This document shows positions 32,509-47,500 of a stretch of 64,000 nt of DNA, piece by piece (positions within the stretch are counted from its first letter, which is position 1; each line of letters starts with the position of its first letter). The DNA comes from Lasioglossum baleicum (Eukaryota > Arthropoda > Insecta > Hymenoptera > Halictidae), in contig NW_027469176.1 in the NCBI RefSeq assembly GCF_051020765.1, forward strand, positions 1-64,000, written 5' to 3'. Under the pieces are notes generated by a model. The model searched no databases. It was not told where the DNA came from and worked only from the letters and a program-made list of their open reading frames with translations. The position numbers were made by a program, and so were the translations under genes.

Positions 32509-34613
32509 AAACCATAACGCATAACGCATAACGCATAACGCATAACGCATAACGCGTAACGCAAAACTCATAACGCATAACGCGTAACGCAAAACTCATA
32601 ACGCATAACGCATAACGCATAACGCATAACGCATAACGCATAACGCATAACGCATAACGCATAACGCATAACGCATAACGCATAACGCATAACGCATAAC
32701 GCATAACGCATAACGCATAACGCATAACGCATAACGCATAACGCATAACGCATAACGCATAACGCATAACGCATAACGCATAACGCATAACGCATAACGC
32801 ATAACGCATAACGCATAACGCATAACGCATAACGCATAACGCATAACGCATAACGCACAACGCATAACGCATAACGCATAACGCATAACGCATAACGCAT
32901 TACGCATAACGCCTAAAGCATAACGCATAACGCATAACGCATAACGCATAACGCATAAAGCATAACGCATAACGCATAACGCATAACGCATAACGCATAA
33001 CGCATAACGCATAACGCATAACGCATAACGCATAACGCATAACGCATAACGCATAACGCATAACGCATAACGCATAACGCATAACGCATAACGCATAACG
33101 CATAACGCATAACGCATAACGCATAACGCATATGGCATAAGCATAACGCATAACGCATAACGCATAACGCATAACGCATAACGCAAAACGCAAAACTCAT
33201 AACGCATAACGCATAACGCATAACGCATAACGCATAACGCATAACGCATAACGCATAACGCATAACGCATAACGCATAACGCATAACGGATAACGCATAA
33301 CGCATAACGCATAACGCGTAACGCATAACGCATAACGCATAACGCATAACGCATAACGCATAACGCATAACGCATAACGCATAACGCATAACGCATAACG
33401 CATAACGCATAACGCATAACGCATAACGCATAACGCATAACGCATAACGCATAACGCATAACGCATAACGCATAACGCATAACGCATAACGCATAACGCA
33501 TAACGCATAACGAATAACGCATAACGCATAACGCATAACGCATAACGCATAACGCATAACGCATAACGCATAACGCATAACGAATAACGCATAACGCATA
33601 ACGCATAACGCATAACGCTTAACGCATAACGCATAACGCATAACGCATAACGCATAACGCATAACGCATAACGCATAACGCATAACGCATAACGCATAAC
33701 GCATAACGCATAACGCATAACGCATAACGCATAACGCATAACGCATAACGCATAACGCATAACGCATAACGCATAACGCATAACGCATAACGCATAACGC
33801 ATAACGAATAACGCATAACGCATAACGCATAACGCATAACGCAAAAGGCATAAGCATAACGCATAACGCATAACGCATAACGCATAACGCATAACGCATA
33901 ACGCGTAACGCAAGACTCATAACGCATAACGCATAACGCATAACGCATAACGCATAACGCATATGGCATAACGCATAATGCAAAAGTCATAACGCATAAC
34001 GCATAACGCATAACGCATAACGCATAACGCATAACGCATAACGCATAACGCATAACGCATAACGCATAACGCATAACGCATAACGCATAACGCATAACGC
34101 ATAACGCATAACGCATAACGCATAACGCATAACGCATAACGCATAACGCATAACGCGTAACGCAAAACTCATAACGCATAACGCATAACGCATAACGCAC
34201 AACGCATAACGTTTAAACCATAAGGCATAACGCATAGCCCATGACGCATAACGCATAACGCATAACGCATAATGCAAAAGTCATAACGCATAACGCATAA
34301 CGGATAACGCATAACGCATAACGCATAACGCATAACGCATAACGCATAACGCATAACGCATAACGCATAACGCATAACGCATAACGCATAACGCATAACG
34401 CATAACGCATAACGCATAACGCATAACGCATAACGCATAACGCATAACGCATAACGCATAACGCATAACGCATAACGCATAACGCATAACGCATAACGCA
34501 TAACGCATAACGCATAACGCATAACGCATAACGCATAACGCATAACGCATAACGCTTAACGCATAACGCATAACGCATAACGCATAACGCATAACGCATA
34601 ACGCATAACGCAT
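32509..34613. repeat. Zone 3 HOR copy a (2,105 bp)
   Basis: Delimited by the ATAAACC variant at 32,509 and its next occurrence at 34,614. Ordered landmarks: paired CAAAACT, CACAACG (32,854), CATTACG, CCTAAAG (32,910), CATAAAG, CATATGG + 6-mer (about 33,131), CAAAACG CAAAACT, GATAACG, CGTAACG, the GAATAACG/CTTAACG triad (33,511-33,618), CAAAAGG + 6-mer, CAAGACT, CATATGG, CAAAAGT, single CAAAACT, then the GTTTAAAC module at 34,211. The left edge follows a CATACG-type block. Confidence 0.8.
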
Positions 34614-37012
34614 AAACCATAACGCATAACGCATAACGCATAACGCATAACGCATAACGCGTAACGCAAAACTCATAACGCATAACGCGTAACGCAAAAC
34701 TCATAACGCATAACGCATAACGCATAACGCATAACGCATAACGCATAACGCATAACGCATAACGCATAACGCATAACGCATAACGCATAACGCATAACGC
34801 ATAACGCATAACGCATAACGCATAACGCATAACGCATAACGCATAACGCATAACGCATAACGCATAACGCATAACGCATAACGCATAACGCATAACGCAT
34901 AACGCATAACGCATAACGCATAACGCATAACGCACAACGCATAACGCATAACGCATAACGCATAACGCATAACGCATTACGCATAACGCCTAAAGCATAA
35001 CGCATAACGCATAACGCATAACGCATAAAGCATAACGCATAACGCATAACGCATAACGCATAACGCATAACGCATAACGCATAACGCATAACGCATAACG
35101 CATAACGCATAACGCATAACGCATAACGCATAACGCATAACGCATAACGCATAACGCATAACGCATAACGCATAACGCATAACGCATAACGCATAACGCA
35201 TAACGCATAACGCATAACGCATAACGCATAACGCATAACGCACAACGCATAACGCATAACGCATAACGCATAACGCATAACGCATTACGCATAACGCCTA
35301 AAGCATAACGCATAACGCATAACGCATAACGCATAACGCATAAAGCATAACGCATAACGCATAACGCATAACGCATAACGCATAACGCATAACGCATAAC
35401 GCATAACGCATAACGCATAACGCATAACGCATAACGCATAACGCATAACGCATAACGCATAACGCATAACGCATAACGCATAACGCATAACGCATAACGC
35501 ATAACGCATAACGCATAACGCATATGGCATAAGCATAACGCATAACGCATAACGCATAACGCATAACGCATAACGCAAAACGCAAAACTCATAACGCATA
35601 ACGCATAACGCATAACGCATAACGCATAACGCATAACGCATAACGCATAACGCATAACGCATAACGCATAACGCATAACGGATAACGCATAACGCATAAC
35701 GCATAACGCGTAACGCATAACGCATAACGCATAACGCATAACGCATAACGCATAACGCATAACGCATAACGCATAACGCATAACGCATAACGCATAACGC
35801 ATAACGCATAACGCATAACGCATAACGCATAACGCATAACGCATAACGCATAACGCATAACGCATAACGCATAACGCATAACGCATAACGCATAACGAAT
35901 AACGCATAACGCATAACGCATAACGCATAACGCATAACGCATAACGCATAACGCATAACGCATAACGAATAACGCATAACGCATAACGCATAACGCATAA
36001 CGCTTAACGCATAACGCATAACGCATAACGCATAACGCATAACGCATAACGCATAACGCATAACGCATAACGCATAACGCATAACGCATAACGCATAACG
36101 CATAACGCATAACGCATAACGCATAACGCATAACGCATAACGCATAACGCATAACGCATAACGCATAACGCATAACGAATAACGCATAACGCATAACGCA
36201 TAACGCATAACGCAAAAGGCATAAGCATAACGCATAACGCATAACGCATAACGCATAACGCATAACGCATAACGCATAACGCATAACGCGTAACGCAAGA
36301 CTCATAACGCATAACGCATAACGCATAACGCATAACGCATAACGCATATGGCATAACGCATAATGCAAAAGTCATAACGCATAACGCATAACGCATAACG
36401 CATAACGCATAACGCATAACGCATAACGCATAACGCATAACGCATAACGCATAACGCATAACGCATAACGCATAACGCATAACGCATAACGCATAACGCA
36501 TAACGCATAACGCATAACGCATAACGCATAACGCATAACGCGTAACGCAAAACTCATAACGCATAACGCATAACGCATAACGCACAACGCATAACGTTTA
36601 AACCATAAGGCATAACGCATAGCCCATGACGCATAACGCATAACGCATAACGCATAATGCAAAAGTCATAACGCATAACGCATAACGGATAACGCATAAC
36701 GCATAACGCATAACGCATAACGCATAACGCATAACGCATAACGCATAACGCATAACGCATAACGCATAACGCATAACGCATAACGCATAACGCATAACGC
36801 ATAACGCATAACGCATAACGCATAACGCATAACGCATAACGCATAACGCATAACGCATAACGCATAACGCATAACGCATAACGCATAACGCATAACGCAT
36901 AACGCATAACGCATAACGCATAACGCATAACGCATAACGCATAACGCATAACGCATAACGCATAACGCATAACGCATAACGCATAACGCATAACGCATAA
37001 CGCATAACGCAT
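34614..37012. repeat. Zone 3 HOR copy b (2,399 bp, with internal duplication)
   Basis: Same landmark order as copy a, ending with GTTTAAAC at 36,596. The GTTTAAAC-to-GTTTAAAC distance is 2,385 bp (34,211 to 36,596), against 2,084 bp for the next copy. The difference is 301 bp (43 monomers) and is accounted for by a 308-bp internal duplication around CCTAAAG, minus one monomer elsewhere. Confidence 0.85.
34931..35546. repeat. 308-bp tandem duplication around CCTAAAG
   Basis: The landmark set CACAACG, CATTACG, CCTAAAG, CATAAAG occurs at 34,931/34,987 and again at 35,239/35,295, both pairs exactly 308 bp (44 monomers) apart. Sister HOR copies at 32,854-32,910 and near 37,350-37,407 carry the set once. 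The second unit's end is set by the period, not by a visible border. Confidence 0.88.
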
Positions 37013-39250
37013 AAACCATAACGCATAACGCATAACGCATAACGCATAACGCATAACGCGTAACGCAAAACTCATAACGCATAACGCGTAACGCAAAACT
37101 CATAACGCATAACGCATAACGCATAACGCATAACGCATAACGCATAACGCATAACGCATAACGCATAACGCATAACGCATAACGCATAACGCATAACGCA
37201 TAACGCATAACGCATAACGCATAACGCATAACGCATAACGCATAACGCATAACGCATAACGCATAACGCATAACGCATAACGCATAACGCATAACGCATA
37301 ACGCATAACGCATAACGCATAACGCATAACGCATAACGCATAACGCATAACGCACAACGCATAACGCATAACGCATAACGCATAACGCATAACGCATTAC
37401 GCATAACGCCTAAAGCATAACGCATAACGCATAACGCATAACGCATAAAGCATAACGCATAACGCATAACGCATAACGCATAACGCATAACGCATAACGC
37501 ATAACGCATAACGCATAACGCATAACGCATAACGCATAACGCATAACGCATAACGCATAACGCATAACGCATAACGCATAACGCATAACGCATAACGCAT
37601 AACGCATAACGCATAACGCATAACGCATATGGCATAAGCATAACGCATAACGCATAACGCATAACGCATAACGCATAACGCAAAACGCAAAACTCATAAC
37701 GCATAACGCATAACGCATAACGCATAACGCATAACGCATAACGCATAACGCATAACGCATAACGCATAACGCATAACGCATAACGGATAACGCATAACGC
37801 ATAACGCATAACGCGTAACGCATAACGCATAACGCATAACGCATAACGCATAACGCATAACGCATAACGCATAACGCATAACGCATAACGCATAACGCAT
37901 AACGCATAACGCATAACGCATAACGCATAACGCATAACGCATAACGCATAACGCATAACGCATAACGCATAACGCATAACGCATAACGAATAACGCATAA
38001 CGCATAACGCATAACGCATAACGCATAACGCATAACGCATAACGCATAACGCATAACGAATAACGCATAACGCATAACGCATAACGCATAACGCTTAACG
38101 CATAACGCATAACGCATAACGCATAACGCATAACGCATAACGCATAACGCATAACGCATAACGCATAACGCATAACGCATAACGCATAACGCATAACGCA
38201 TAACGCATAACGCATAACGCATAACGCATAACGCATAACGCATAACGCATAACGCATAACGCATAACGAATAACGCATAACGCATAACGCATAACGCATA
38301 ACGCAAAAGGCATAAGCATAACGCATAACGCATAACGCATAACGCATAACGCATAACGCATAACGCATAACGCGTAACGCAAGACTCATAACGCATAACG
38401 CATAACGCATAACGCATAACGCATAACGCATATGGCATAACGCATAATGCAAAAGTCATAACGCATAACGCATAACGCATAACGCATAACGCATAACGCA
38501 TAACGCATAACGCATAACGCATAACGCATAACGCATAACGCATAACGCATAACGCATAACGCATAACGCATAACGCATAACGCATAACGCATAACGCATA
38601 ACGCATAACGCATAACGCATAACGCGTAACGCAAAACTCATAACGCATAACGCATAACGCATAACGCACAACGCATAACGTTTAAACCATAAGGCATAAC
38701 GCATAGCCCATGACGCATAACGCATAACGCATAACGCATAATGCAAAAGTCATAACGCATAACGCATAACGGATAACGCATAACGCATAACGCATAACGC
38801 ATAACGCATAACGCATAACGCATAACGCATAACGCATAACGCATAACGCATAACGCATAACGCATAACGCATAACGCATAACGCATAACGCATAACGCAT
38901 AACGCATAACGCATAACGCATAACGCATAACGCATAACGCATAACGCATAACGCATAACGCATAACGCATAACGCATAACGCATAACGCATAACGCATAA
39001 CGCATAACGCATAACGCATAACGCATAACGCATAACGCATAACGCATAACGCATAACGCATAACGCATAACGCATAACGCATAACGCATAACGCATAACG
39101 CATAACGCATAACGCATAACGCATAACGCATAACGCATAACGCATAACGCATAACGCATAACGCATAAGGCATAAGCATAACGCATAACGCATAACGCAT
39201 AACGCATAACGCATAACGCGTAACGCAAAACTCATAACGCATACGCGTAA
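37013..39250. repeat. Zone 3 HOR copy c, switching to zone-2-type sequence
   Basis: Copy c starts at ATAAACC 37,013 with paired CAAAACT heptads (about 37,058 and 37,087), CCTAAAG 37,407, the triad at 37,987-38,093 and GTTTAAAC 38,680. After 38,680 the next markers are a CATACG 6-mer (39,241) and a T-type GTTTAAAC (39,308), typical of zone 2. The switch therefore lies between 38,780 and 39,170, in pure monomers where it cannot be placed more exactly. Confidence 0.75.
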
Positions 39251-42200
39251 CGCAAAACTCATAACGCATAACGCATAACGCATAACGCATAACGCACAAC
39301 GCATAACGTTTAAACCATAAGGCATAACGCATAGCCTATAACGCATAACGCATAACGCATAACGCATAATGCAAAAGTCATAACGCATAACGCATAACGG
39401 ATAACGCATAACGCATAACGCATAACGCATAACGCATAACGCATAACGCATAACGCATAACGCATAACGCATAACGCATAACGCATAACGCATAACGCAT
39501 AACGCATAACGCATAACGCATAACGCATAACGCATAACGCATAACGCATAACGCATAACGCATAACGCATAACGCATAACGCATAACGCATAACGCATAA
39601 CGCATAACGCATAACGCATAACGCATAACGCATAACGCATAACGCATAACGCATAACGCATAACGCATAACGCATAACGCATAACGCATAACGCATAACG
39701 CATAACGCATAACGCATAACGCATAACGCATAACGCATAACGCATAACGCATAACGCATAACGCATAACGCATAACGCATAACGCATAACGCATAACGCA
39801 TAACGCATAACGCATAACGCATAACGCATAACGCATAACGCATAACGCATAACGCATAACGCATAACGCATAACGCATAACGCATAACGCATAACGCATA
39901 ACGCATTACGCATAACGCCTAAAGCATAACGCATAACGCATAACGCATAACGCATAAAGCATAACGCATAACGCATAACGCATAACGCATAACGCATAAC
40001 GCATAACGCATAACGCATAACGCATAACGCATAACGCATAACGCATAACGCATAACGCATAACGCATAACGCATAACGCATAACGCATAACGCATAACGC
40101 ATAACGCATAACGCATAACGCATAACGCATATGGCATAAGCATAACGCATAACGCATAACGCATAACGCATAACGCATAACGCAAAACGCAAAACTCATA
40201 ACGCATAACGCATAACGCATAACGCATAACGCATAACGCATAACGCATAACGCATAACGCATAACGCATAACGCATAACGCAAAACTCATAACGCATAAC
40301 GCATAACGCATAACGCATAACGCATAACGCATAACGCATAACGCATAACGCTTAACGCATAACGCATAACGCATAACGCATAACGCATAACGCATAACGC
40401 ATAACGCATAACGCATAACGCATAACGCATAACGCATAACGCATAACGCATAACGCATAACGCATAACGCATAACGCATAACGCATAACGCATAACGAAT
40501 AACGCATAACACATAACGCATAACGCATAACGCATAACGCATAACGCATAACGCATAACGCATAACGAATAACGCATAACGCATAACGCATAACGCATAA
40601 CGCTTAACGCATAACGCATAACGCATAACGCATAACGCATAACGCATAACGCATAACGCATAACGCATAACGCATAACGCATAACGCATAACGCATAACG
40701 GATAACGCATAACGCATAACGCATAACGCATAACGCATAACGCATAACGCATAACGCATAACGCATAACGGATAACGCATAACGCAAAACTCATAACGCA
40801 TAACGCATAACGCATAACGCATAACGCATAACGCATAACGCATATGGCATAAGCATAACGCATAACGCATAACGCATAACGCATAAAACAAAACGCAAAA
40901 CTCATAACGCATAACGCATAACGCATAACGCATAACGCATAACGCATAACGCATAACGCATAACGCATAACGCAAAAGGCATAAGCATAACGCATAACGC
41001 ATAACGCATAACGCATAACGCATAACGCATAACGCATAACGCATAACGCGTAACGCAAGACTCATAACGCATAACGCATAACGCATAACGCATAACGCAT
41101 AACGCATATGGCATAACGCATAATGCAAAAGTCATAACGCATAACGCATAACGCATAACGCATAACGCATAACGCATAACGCATAACGCATAACGCATAA
41201 CGCATAACGCATAACGCATAACGCATAACGCATAACGCATAACGCATAACGCATAACGCATAACGCATAACGCATAACGCATAACGCGTAACGCAAAACT
41301 CATAACGCATAACGCATAACGCATAACGCACAACGCATAACGTTTAAACCATAAGGCATAACGCATAGCCCATGACGCATAACGCATAACGCATAACGCA
41401 TAATGCAAAAGTCATAACGCATAACGCATAACGGATAACGCATAACGCATAACGCATAACGCATAACGCATAACGCATAACGCATAACGCATAACGCATA
41501 ACGCATAACGCATAACGCATAACGCATAACGCATAACGCATAACGCATAACGCATAACGCATAACGCATAACGCATAACGCATAACGCATAACGCATAAC
41601 GCATAACGCATAACGCATAACGCATAACGCATAACGCATAACGCATAACGCATAACGCATAACGCATAACGCATAACGCATAACGCATAACGCATAACGC
41701 ATAACGCATAACGCATAACGCATAACGCATAACGCATAACGCATAACGCATAAGGCATAAGCATAACGCATAACGCATAACGCATAACGCATAACGCATA
41801 ACGCGTAACGCAAAACTCATAACGCATACGCGTAACGCAAAACTCATAACGCATAACGCATAACGCATAACGCATAACGCATAACGCACAACGCATAACG
41901 TTTAAACCATAAGGCATAACGCATAGCCTATAACGCATAACGCATAACGCATAACGCATAATGCAAAAGTCATAACGCATAACGCATAACGGATAACGCA
42001 TAACGCATAACGCATAACGCATAACGCATAACGCATAACGCATAACGCATAACGCATAACGCATAACGCATAACGCATAACGCATAACGCATAACGCATA
42101 ACGCATAACGCATAACGCATAACGCATAACGCATAACGCATAACGCATAACGCATAACGCATAACGCATAACGCATAACGCATAACGCATAACGCATAAC

Positions 42201-44423
42201 GCATAACGCATAACGCATAACGCATAACGCATAACGCATAACGCATAACGCATAACGCATAACGCATAACGCATAACGCATAACGCATAACGCATAACGC
42301 ATAACGCATAACGCATAACGCATAACGCATAACGCATAGCCCATAACGCATAACGCATAACGCATAAGGCATAAGCATAACGCATAACGCATAACGCATA
42401 ACGCATAACGCGTAACGCAAAACTCATAACGCATAACGCATAACGCATAACGCATAACGCATAACGCATAACGCATAACGCATATGGCATAAGCATAACG
42501 CATAACGCATAACGCATAACGCATAACGCATAACGCATAACGCATAAAACAAAACGCAAAACTCATAACGCATAACGCATAACGCATAACGCATAACGCA
42601 TAACGCATAACGCATTACGCATAACGCATAACGCATAACGCATAAGGCATAAGCATAACGCATAACGCATAACGCATAACGCATAACGCATAACGCATAA
42701 CGCATAACGCATAACGCATAACGCATAACGCATAACGCATAACGCATAACGCATAACGCATAACGCATAACGCATAACGCATAACGCATAACGCATAACG
42801 CATAACGCATAACGCATAACGCATAACGCATAACGCATAACGCATAACGCATAACGCATAACGCATAACGCAGAACGCATAACGCGTAACGCAAAACTCA
42901 TAACGCATAACGCATAACGCATAACGCATAACGCACAACGCATAACGTTTAAACCATAAGGCATAACGCATAGCCCATGACGCATAACGCATAACGCATA
43001 ACGCATAATGCAAAAGTCATAACGCATAACGCATAACGGATAACGCATAACGCATAACGCATAACGCATAACGCATAACGCATAACGCATAATGCAAAAG
43101 TCATAACGCTTAACGCATAACGGATAACGCATAACGCATAACGCATAACGCATAACGCATAACGCATAACGCATAACGCATAACGCATAACGCATAAGAC
43201 ATAAGCATAACGCATAACGCATAACGCATAACGCATAACGCATAACGCATAACGCATAACGCATAACGCATAACGCGTAACGCAAGACTCATAACGCATA
43301 ACGCATAACGCATAACGCATAACGCATAACGCATATGGCATAACGCATAATGCAAAAGTCATAACGCATAACGCATAACGCATAACGCATAACGCATAAC
43401 GCATAACGCATAACGCATAACGCATAACGCATAACGCATAACGCATAACGCATAACGCATAACGCATAACGCATAACGCATAACGCATAACGCATAACGC
43501 ATAACGCATAACGCATAACGCATAACGCATAACGCATAACGCATAACGCATAACGCATAACGCATAACGCATAACGCATAACGCATAACGCATAACGCAT
43601 AACGCATAACGCATAACGCATAACGCATAACGCATAACGCATAACGCATAACGCATAACGCATAACGCATAACGCATAACGCATAACGCATAACGCATAA
43701 CGCATAACGCATAACGCATAACGCATAACGCATAACGCATAACGCATAACGCATAACGCATAACGCATGACGCACAACGCATAACGCATAACGCATAACG
43801 CATAACGCATAACGCATAACGCATAACGCATTACGCATAACGCATAACGCATAACGCATGACGCACAACGCATAACGCATAACGCATAACGCATAACGCA
43901 TAACGCATAACGCATAACGCATAACGCATTACGCATAACGCATAACGCATAACGCATAACGCATAAGGCATAAGCATAACGCATAACGCATAACGCATAA
44001 CGCATAACGCATAACGCATAACGCATAACGCATAACGCGTAACGCAAGACTCATAACGCATAACGCATAACGCATAACGCATAACGCATAACGCATAACG
44101 CATAACGCATAACGCATAACGCATAACGCATAACGCATAACGCATAACGCATAACGCATATGGCATAACGCATAACGCATAACGCATAACGCATAACGAA
44201 TAACGCATAACGCATAACGCATAACGCATAACGCATAACGCATAACGCATAACGCATAACGCATAACGCATAACGCATAACGCATAACGCATAACGCATA
44301 ACGCATAACGCATAACGCATAACGCATAACGCATAACGCATAACGCATATCGCATGACGCACAACGCATAACGCATAACGCATAACGCATAACGCATAAC
44401 GCATAACGCATAACGCATAACGC

Positions 44424-44560
44424 ATTACGCATAACGCATAACGCATAACGCATACCGCATAAGGCATAAGCATAACGCATAATGCATAATGCATAACGCA
44501 TAACGCATAACGCGTAACGCATAAGGCATAAGCATAACGCATAATGCATAACGCATAACG
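44424..44560. repeat. Third copy of the paired-CATAATG block
   Basis: The order CATTACG, CATAAGG + CATAAG 6-mer, two CATAATG heptads, one CGTAACG, CATAAGG + CATAAG 6-mer, single CATAATG matches the blocks starting near 15,524 and 22,818 inside the large duplication. A private CATACCG heptad lies just before it at about 44,451. It links zone 4's left edge to zone 2. Confidence 0.85.
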
Positions 44561-47500
44561 CATAACGCATAACGCATAACGCGTAACGCAAGACTCATGA
44601 CGCATAACGCATAACGCATAACGCATAACGCATAACGCATAACGCATAACGCATAACGCATAACGCATATGGCATAACGCATAATGCAAAAGTCATAACG
44701 CATAACGCATAACGCATAACGCATAACGCATAACGCATAACGCATAACGCATAACGCATAACGCATAACGCATAACGCATAACGCATAACGCATAACGCG
44801 TAACGCAAAACTCATAACGCATAACGCATAACGCATAACGCATAACGCATAACGCATAACGCATAACGCATAACGCATAACGCATAACGCATAACGCATA
44901 ACGCATAACGCATAACGCATAACGCATAACGCATAACGTATAAACCATGAGGCATAACGCATAGCCCATAACGCATAACGCATAACGCATAAGGCATAAG
45001 CATAACGCATAACGCATAACGCATAACGCATAACGCATAACGCATAACGCATAACGCGTAACGCAAAACTCATAACGCATAACGCATAACGCATAACGCA
45101 TAACGCATAACGCATAACGCATAACGCATAACGCATAACGCATAACGCATAAAACAAAACGCAAAACTCATAACGCATAACGCATAACGCATAACGCATA
45201 ACGCATAACGCATAACGCATAACGCATAACGCATAACGCATAACGCATAACGCATAACGCATAACGCATAACGCATAACGCATAACGCATAACGCATAAC
45301 GCATAACGCATAACGCATAACGCATAACGCATAACGCATAACGCATAACGCATAACGCATAACGCATAACGCATAACGCATAACGCATAACGCATAACGC
45401 ATAACGCATAACGCATAACGCATAACGCATAACGCATAACGCATAACGCATAACGCATAACGCATAACGCATAACGCATAACGCATAACGCATAACGCAT
45501 AACGCATAACGCATAACGCATAACGCATAACGCATAACGCATAACGCATAACGCATAACGCATAACGCATAACGCATAACGCATAACGCATAACGCATAA
45601 CGCATAACGCATAACGCATAACGCATAACGCATAACGCAGAACGCATAACGCATAACGCATAACGCATAACGCATAACGCATAACGCATAACGCATAACG
45701 CATAACGCATAACGCATAACGCATAACGCATAACGCATAACGCATAACGCATAACGCATAACGCATAACGCATAACGCATAACGCGTAACGCGTAACGCG
45801 TAACGCGTAACGCGTAACGCGTATCGCATAACGCATAACGCATAACGCATAACGCCTAACGCATAACGCATAACGCATAACGCATAACGCCTAACGCCTA
45901 ACGCATAACGCATAACGCATAACGCATAACGCATAACGCATTACGCATAACGCAGAACCCATAACGCCTAAAGCATAACGCATAACGCATAACGCATAAC
46001 GCATAACGCATAACGCATAACGCATAACGCATAACGCATAACGCATAACGCATAACGCATAACGCATAACGCATAACGCATAACGCATAACGCATAACGC
46101 ATAACGCATAACGCATAACGCATAACGCATAACGCATAACGCATAACGCATAACGCATAACGCATAACGCATAACGCATAACGCATAACGCATAACGCAT
46201 AACGCATAACGCATAACGCATAACGCATAACGCATAACGCATAACGCATAACGCATAACGCATAACGCATAACGCATAACGCATAACGCATAACGCATAA
46301 CGCATAACGCATAACGCATAACGCATAACGCATAACGCATAACGCATAACGCATAACGCGTAACGCGTAACGCAAAACTCATAACGCATAACACATAACG
46401 CATAACGCATAACGCATAACGCATAACGTATAAACCATAAGGCATAACGCATAGCCCATAACGCATAACGCATAACGCATAACGCATAATGCAAAAGTCA
46501 TAACGCATAACGCATAACGCATAACGCAAAACGCATAACGCATAACGCATAACGCATAACGCATAACGCATAACGCATAACGCATAACGCATAACGCATA
46601 ACGCATAACGCATAACGCATAACGCATAACGCATAACGCATAACGCATAACGCATAACGCATAACGCATAACGCATAACGCATGACGCACAACGCATAAC
46701 GCATAACGCATAACGCATAACGCATAACGCATAACGCATAACGCATTACGCATAACGCATAACGCATAACGCATAACGCATAAGGCATAAGCATAACGCA
46801 TAACGCATAACGCATAACGCATAACGCATAACGCATAACGCATAACGCATAACGCGTAACGCATAACGCATAACGCGTAACGCAAAACTCATAACGCATA
46901 ACGCATAACGCATAACGCATAACGCACAACGCATAACGTTTAAACCATAAGGCATAACGCATAGCCCATGACGCATAACGCATAACGCATAACGCATAAT
47001 GCAAAAGTCATAACGCATAACGCATAACGGATAACGCATAACGCATAACGCATAACGCATAACGCATAACGCATAACGCATAACGCATAACGCATAACGC
47101 ATAACGCATAACGCATAACGCATAACGCATAACGCATAACGCATAACGCATAACGCATAACGCATAACGCATAACGCATAACGCATAACGCATAACGCAT
47201 AACGCATAACGCATAACGCATAACGCATAACGCATAACGCATAACGCATAACGCATAACGCATAACGCATAACGCATAACGCATAACGCATAACGCATAA
47301 CGCATAACGCATAACGCATAACGCATAACGCATAACGCATAACGCATAACGCATAACGCATAACGCATAACGCATAACGCATAACGCATAACGCATAACG
47401 CATAACGCATAACGCATAACGCATAACGCATAACGCATAACGCATAACGCATAACGCATAACGCATAACGCATAACGCATAACGCATAACGCATAACGCA

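Larger units (their letters stand above)
8577..41832. repeat. Class: CATACG 6-mers
   Basis: Monomers shortened by one base to CATACG are seen near 8577, 10983, 12618, 13148, 14358, 16912, 19490, 21638, 24863, 29663, 32117, 39241 and 41826. All but 13,148 sit between two CAAAACT heptads, followed directly by CGTAACG, and all nine T-subtype GTTTAAAC modules have one about 60-130 bp upstream. The 13,148 copy lies alone in pure monomers and is probably an independent deletion. Each shifts the 7-bp phase by -1. Coordinates span first to last. Confidence 0.85.
25690..44050. repeat. Zone 3: mosaic of a 2.1-2.4 kb HOR and zone-2-like blocks
   Basis: The diagnostic heptads are CATTACG CATAACG CCTAAAG (CCTAAAG contexts at 26,153, 32,910, 34,987, 35,295, 37,407, 39,916), the GAATAACG/GAATAACG/CTTAACG triad (26,718-26,824; 28,394-28,508; 33,511-33,618; 35,897-36,002; 37,987-38,093; 40,497-40,603) and adjacent CAAAACG CAAAACT heptads. 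Blocks at about 28.5-32.2 kb, 38.7-39.9 kb and 41.3-42.9 kb instead carry T-type modules and CATACG 6-mers like zone 2, so the zone is interleaved. The triad is shared with zone 1. Borders are approximate. Confidence 0.7.

Noticed and set aside
45783..45827. CpG island or promoter at the CGTAACG cluster
   Set aside because: The CpG density rises only because one base of the heptad changed. The stretch is about 45 bp long and bounded by plain satellite.
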